The notes beneath the pieces were generated by a model that had not been told where the DNA came from, did no database searches, and saw only the letters and a program-made list of their open reading frames with translations. From assembly GCA_027531395.1 (NCBI GenBank), contig JAPZRO010000003.1, positions 186,001 to 250,000 of the forward strand: 64,000 nt of DNA, written 5' to 3'. Source of the DNA: Porphyrobacter sp. (GTDB lineage Bacteria > Pseudomonadota > Alphaproteobacteria > Sphingomonadales > Sphingomonadaceae). Position numbers and translations under genes: made by a program. How positions within the stretch are numbered: position 1 is the stretch's first letter; each line of letters begins with the position of its first letter. Positions 63,890 through 64,000 of this stretch are shown piece by piece.

Positions 63890-63910
63890 GGCCCGGCCAA
63901 TGGCCGGGCC
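63890..63910. terminator. Bidirectional terminator
   Basis: A 9-bp perfect GGCCCGGCC/GGCCGGGCC stem with a 3-base loop, between the convergent protease gene and the gene entering from the right edge. Confidence 0.55.
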
Positions 63911-63927
63911 ACACCCGCATCGAGCGA

Positions 63928-64000
63928 TTACTCGGCGGCCGGAGCCGCTTCACCGTCAGCCGGCGCCGCCGGGGCGGCCGGGCCGACCGGATTGTTGTTC
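63928..64000 (-). CDS. 3' end of a gene running off the window (partial)
   Basis: The minus-strand frame from the right edge ends at a TAA (63928-63930). The last residues are NNNPVGPAAPAAPADGEAAP then AAE. Only this Ala/Pro-rich tail is visible, typical of the C-terminal extension of an envelope or exported protein. Its identity cannot be read here. The terminator hairpin just beyond supports a real gene end. Confidence 0.5.
   Translation of the reverse strand, partial: NNNPVGPAAPAAPADGEAAPAAE

Overview
The window looks like a chromosomal segment of a GC-rich alphaproteobacterium, most likely a sphingomonad (order Sphingomonadales, probably Erythrobacteraceae). The grounds are the tonB-exbB-exbD-exbD order, MipZ, a PgmG-type phosphohexomutase, UrcA, and the abundance of TonB-dependent receptors (TBDRs), CPBP proteases and AraC-type regulators. 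This placement is inference from gene content, not from a marker gene.

Left core (1-10.4 kb). A TonB/ExbB/ExbD energy-transduction operon is followed, after a terminator, by a third exbD. A perfect 34-bp palindrome containing a canonical 16-bp parS sequence sits between that exbD and a convergent Lhr-type helicase gene. A minus-strand run follows: helicase, DUF2059 protein and phosphomannomutase/phosphoglucomutase. Then come a membrane J-domain protein and mipZ, with panC divergent. MipZ works with ParB-parS, so parS and mipZ only about 5 kb apart suggest an origin-proximal location.

Genomic island (10.48-29.61 kb). A tRNA-Gly(TCC) gene is the integration target of a P4-type integrase. An 18-bp direct repeat of the tRNA 3' end marks the far end at 29.6 kb. 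Cargo: a possible excisionase; a TetR-TBDR-secreted SurE cluster; small secreted proteins; a large secreted TPR-CHAT protein; a truncated flavoprotein; a second, short tyrosine recombinase; and a frameshifted TBDR with a Mo-box-like site at its start and a ModE-type regulator at its end. Several stretches are AT-richer, gene-poor and carry short dispersed repeats.

Middle core (29.6-40.3 kb). UrcA; a membrane-bound AraC regulator with a fatty-acid hydroxylase and a shared palindromic candidate operator; a three-gene minus-strand set (exported protein, alpha/beta hydrolase, beta-lactamase-like hydrolase) divergent from a BTAD/TPR regulator; an ABC-F ATPase; a lipoprotein paralogous to the exported protein; and an outer-membrane barrel protein.

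Fec-type locus (40.5-47.7 kb). An ECF sigma factor, a FecR anti-sigma factor, an STN-domain TBDR and a large autotransporter are all on the minus strand. They probably form a cell-surface signalling unit.

Right core (48-64 kb). Two CPBP proteases, an M13 peptidase, a duplicated-domain secreted protein, a membrane protein, a lipoprotein, an AraC regulator whose 5' region carries an in-frame amber codon, a DUF4403 lipoprotein, an outer-membrane protein and a DUF885 protein. Next come a SLOG plus transmembrane protein (possible nucleotide-sensing membrane effector), divergent from an exported Sel1-repeat trypsin-like protease, and the 3' end of one further gene. No rRNA, CRISPR array or complete insertion sequence was seen.
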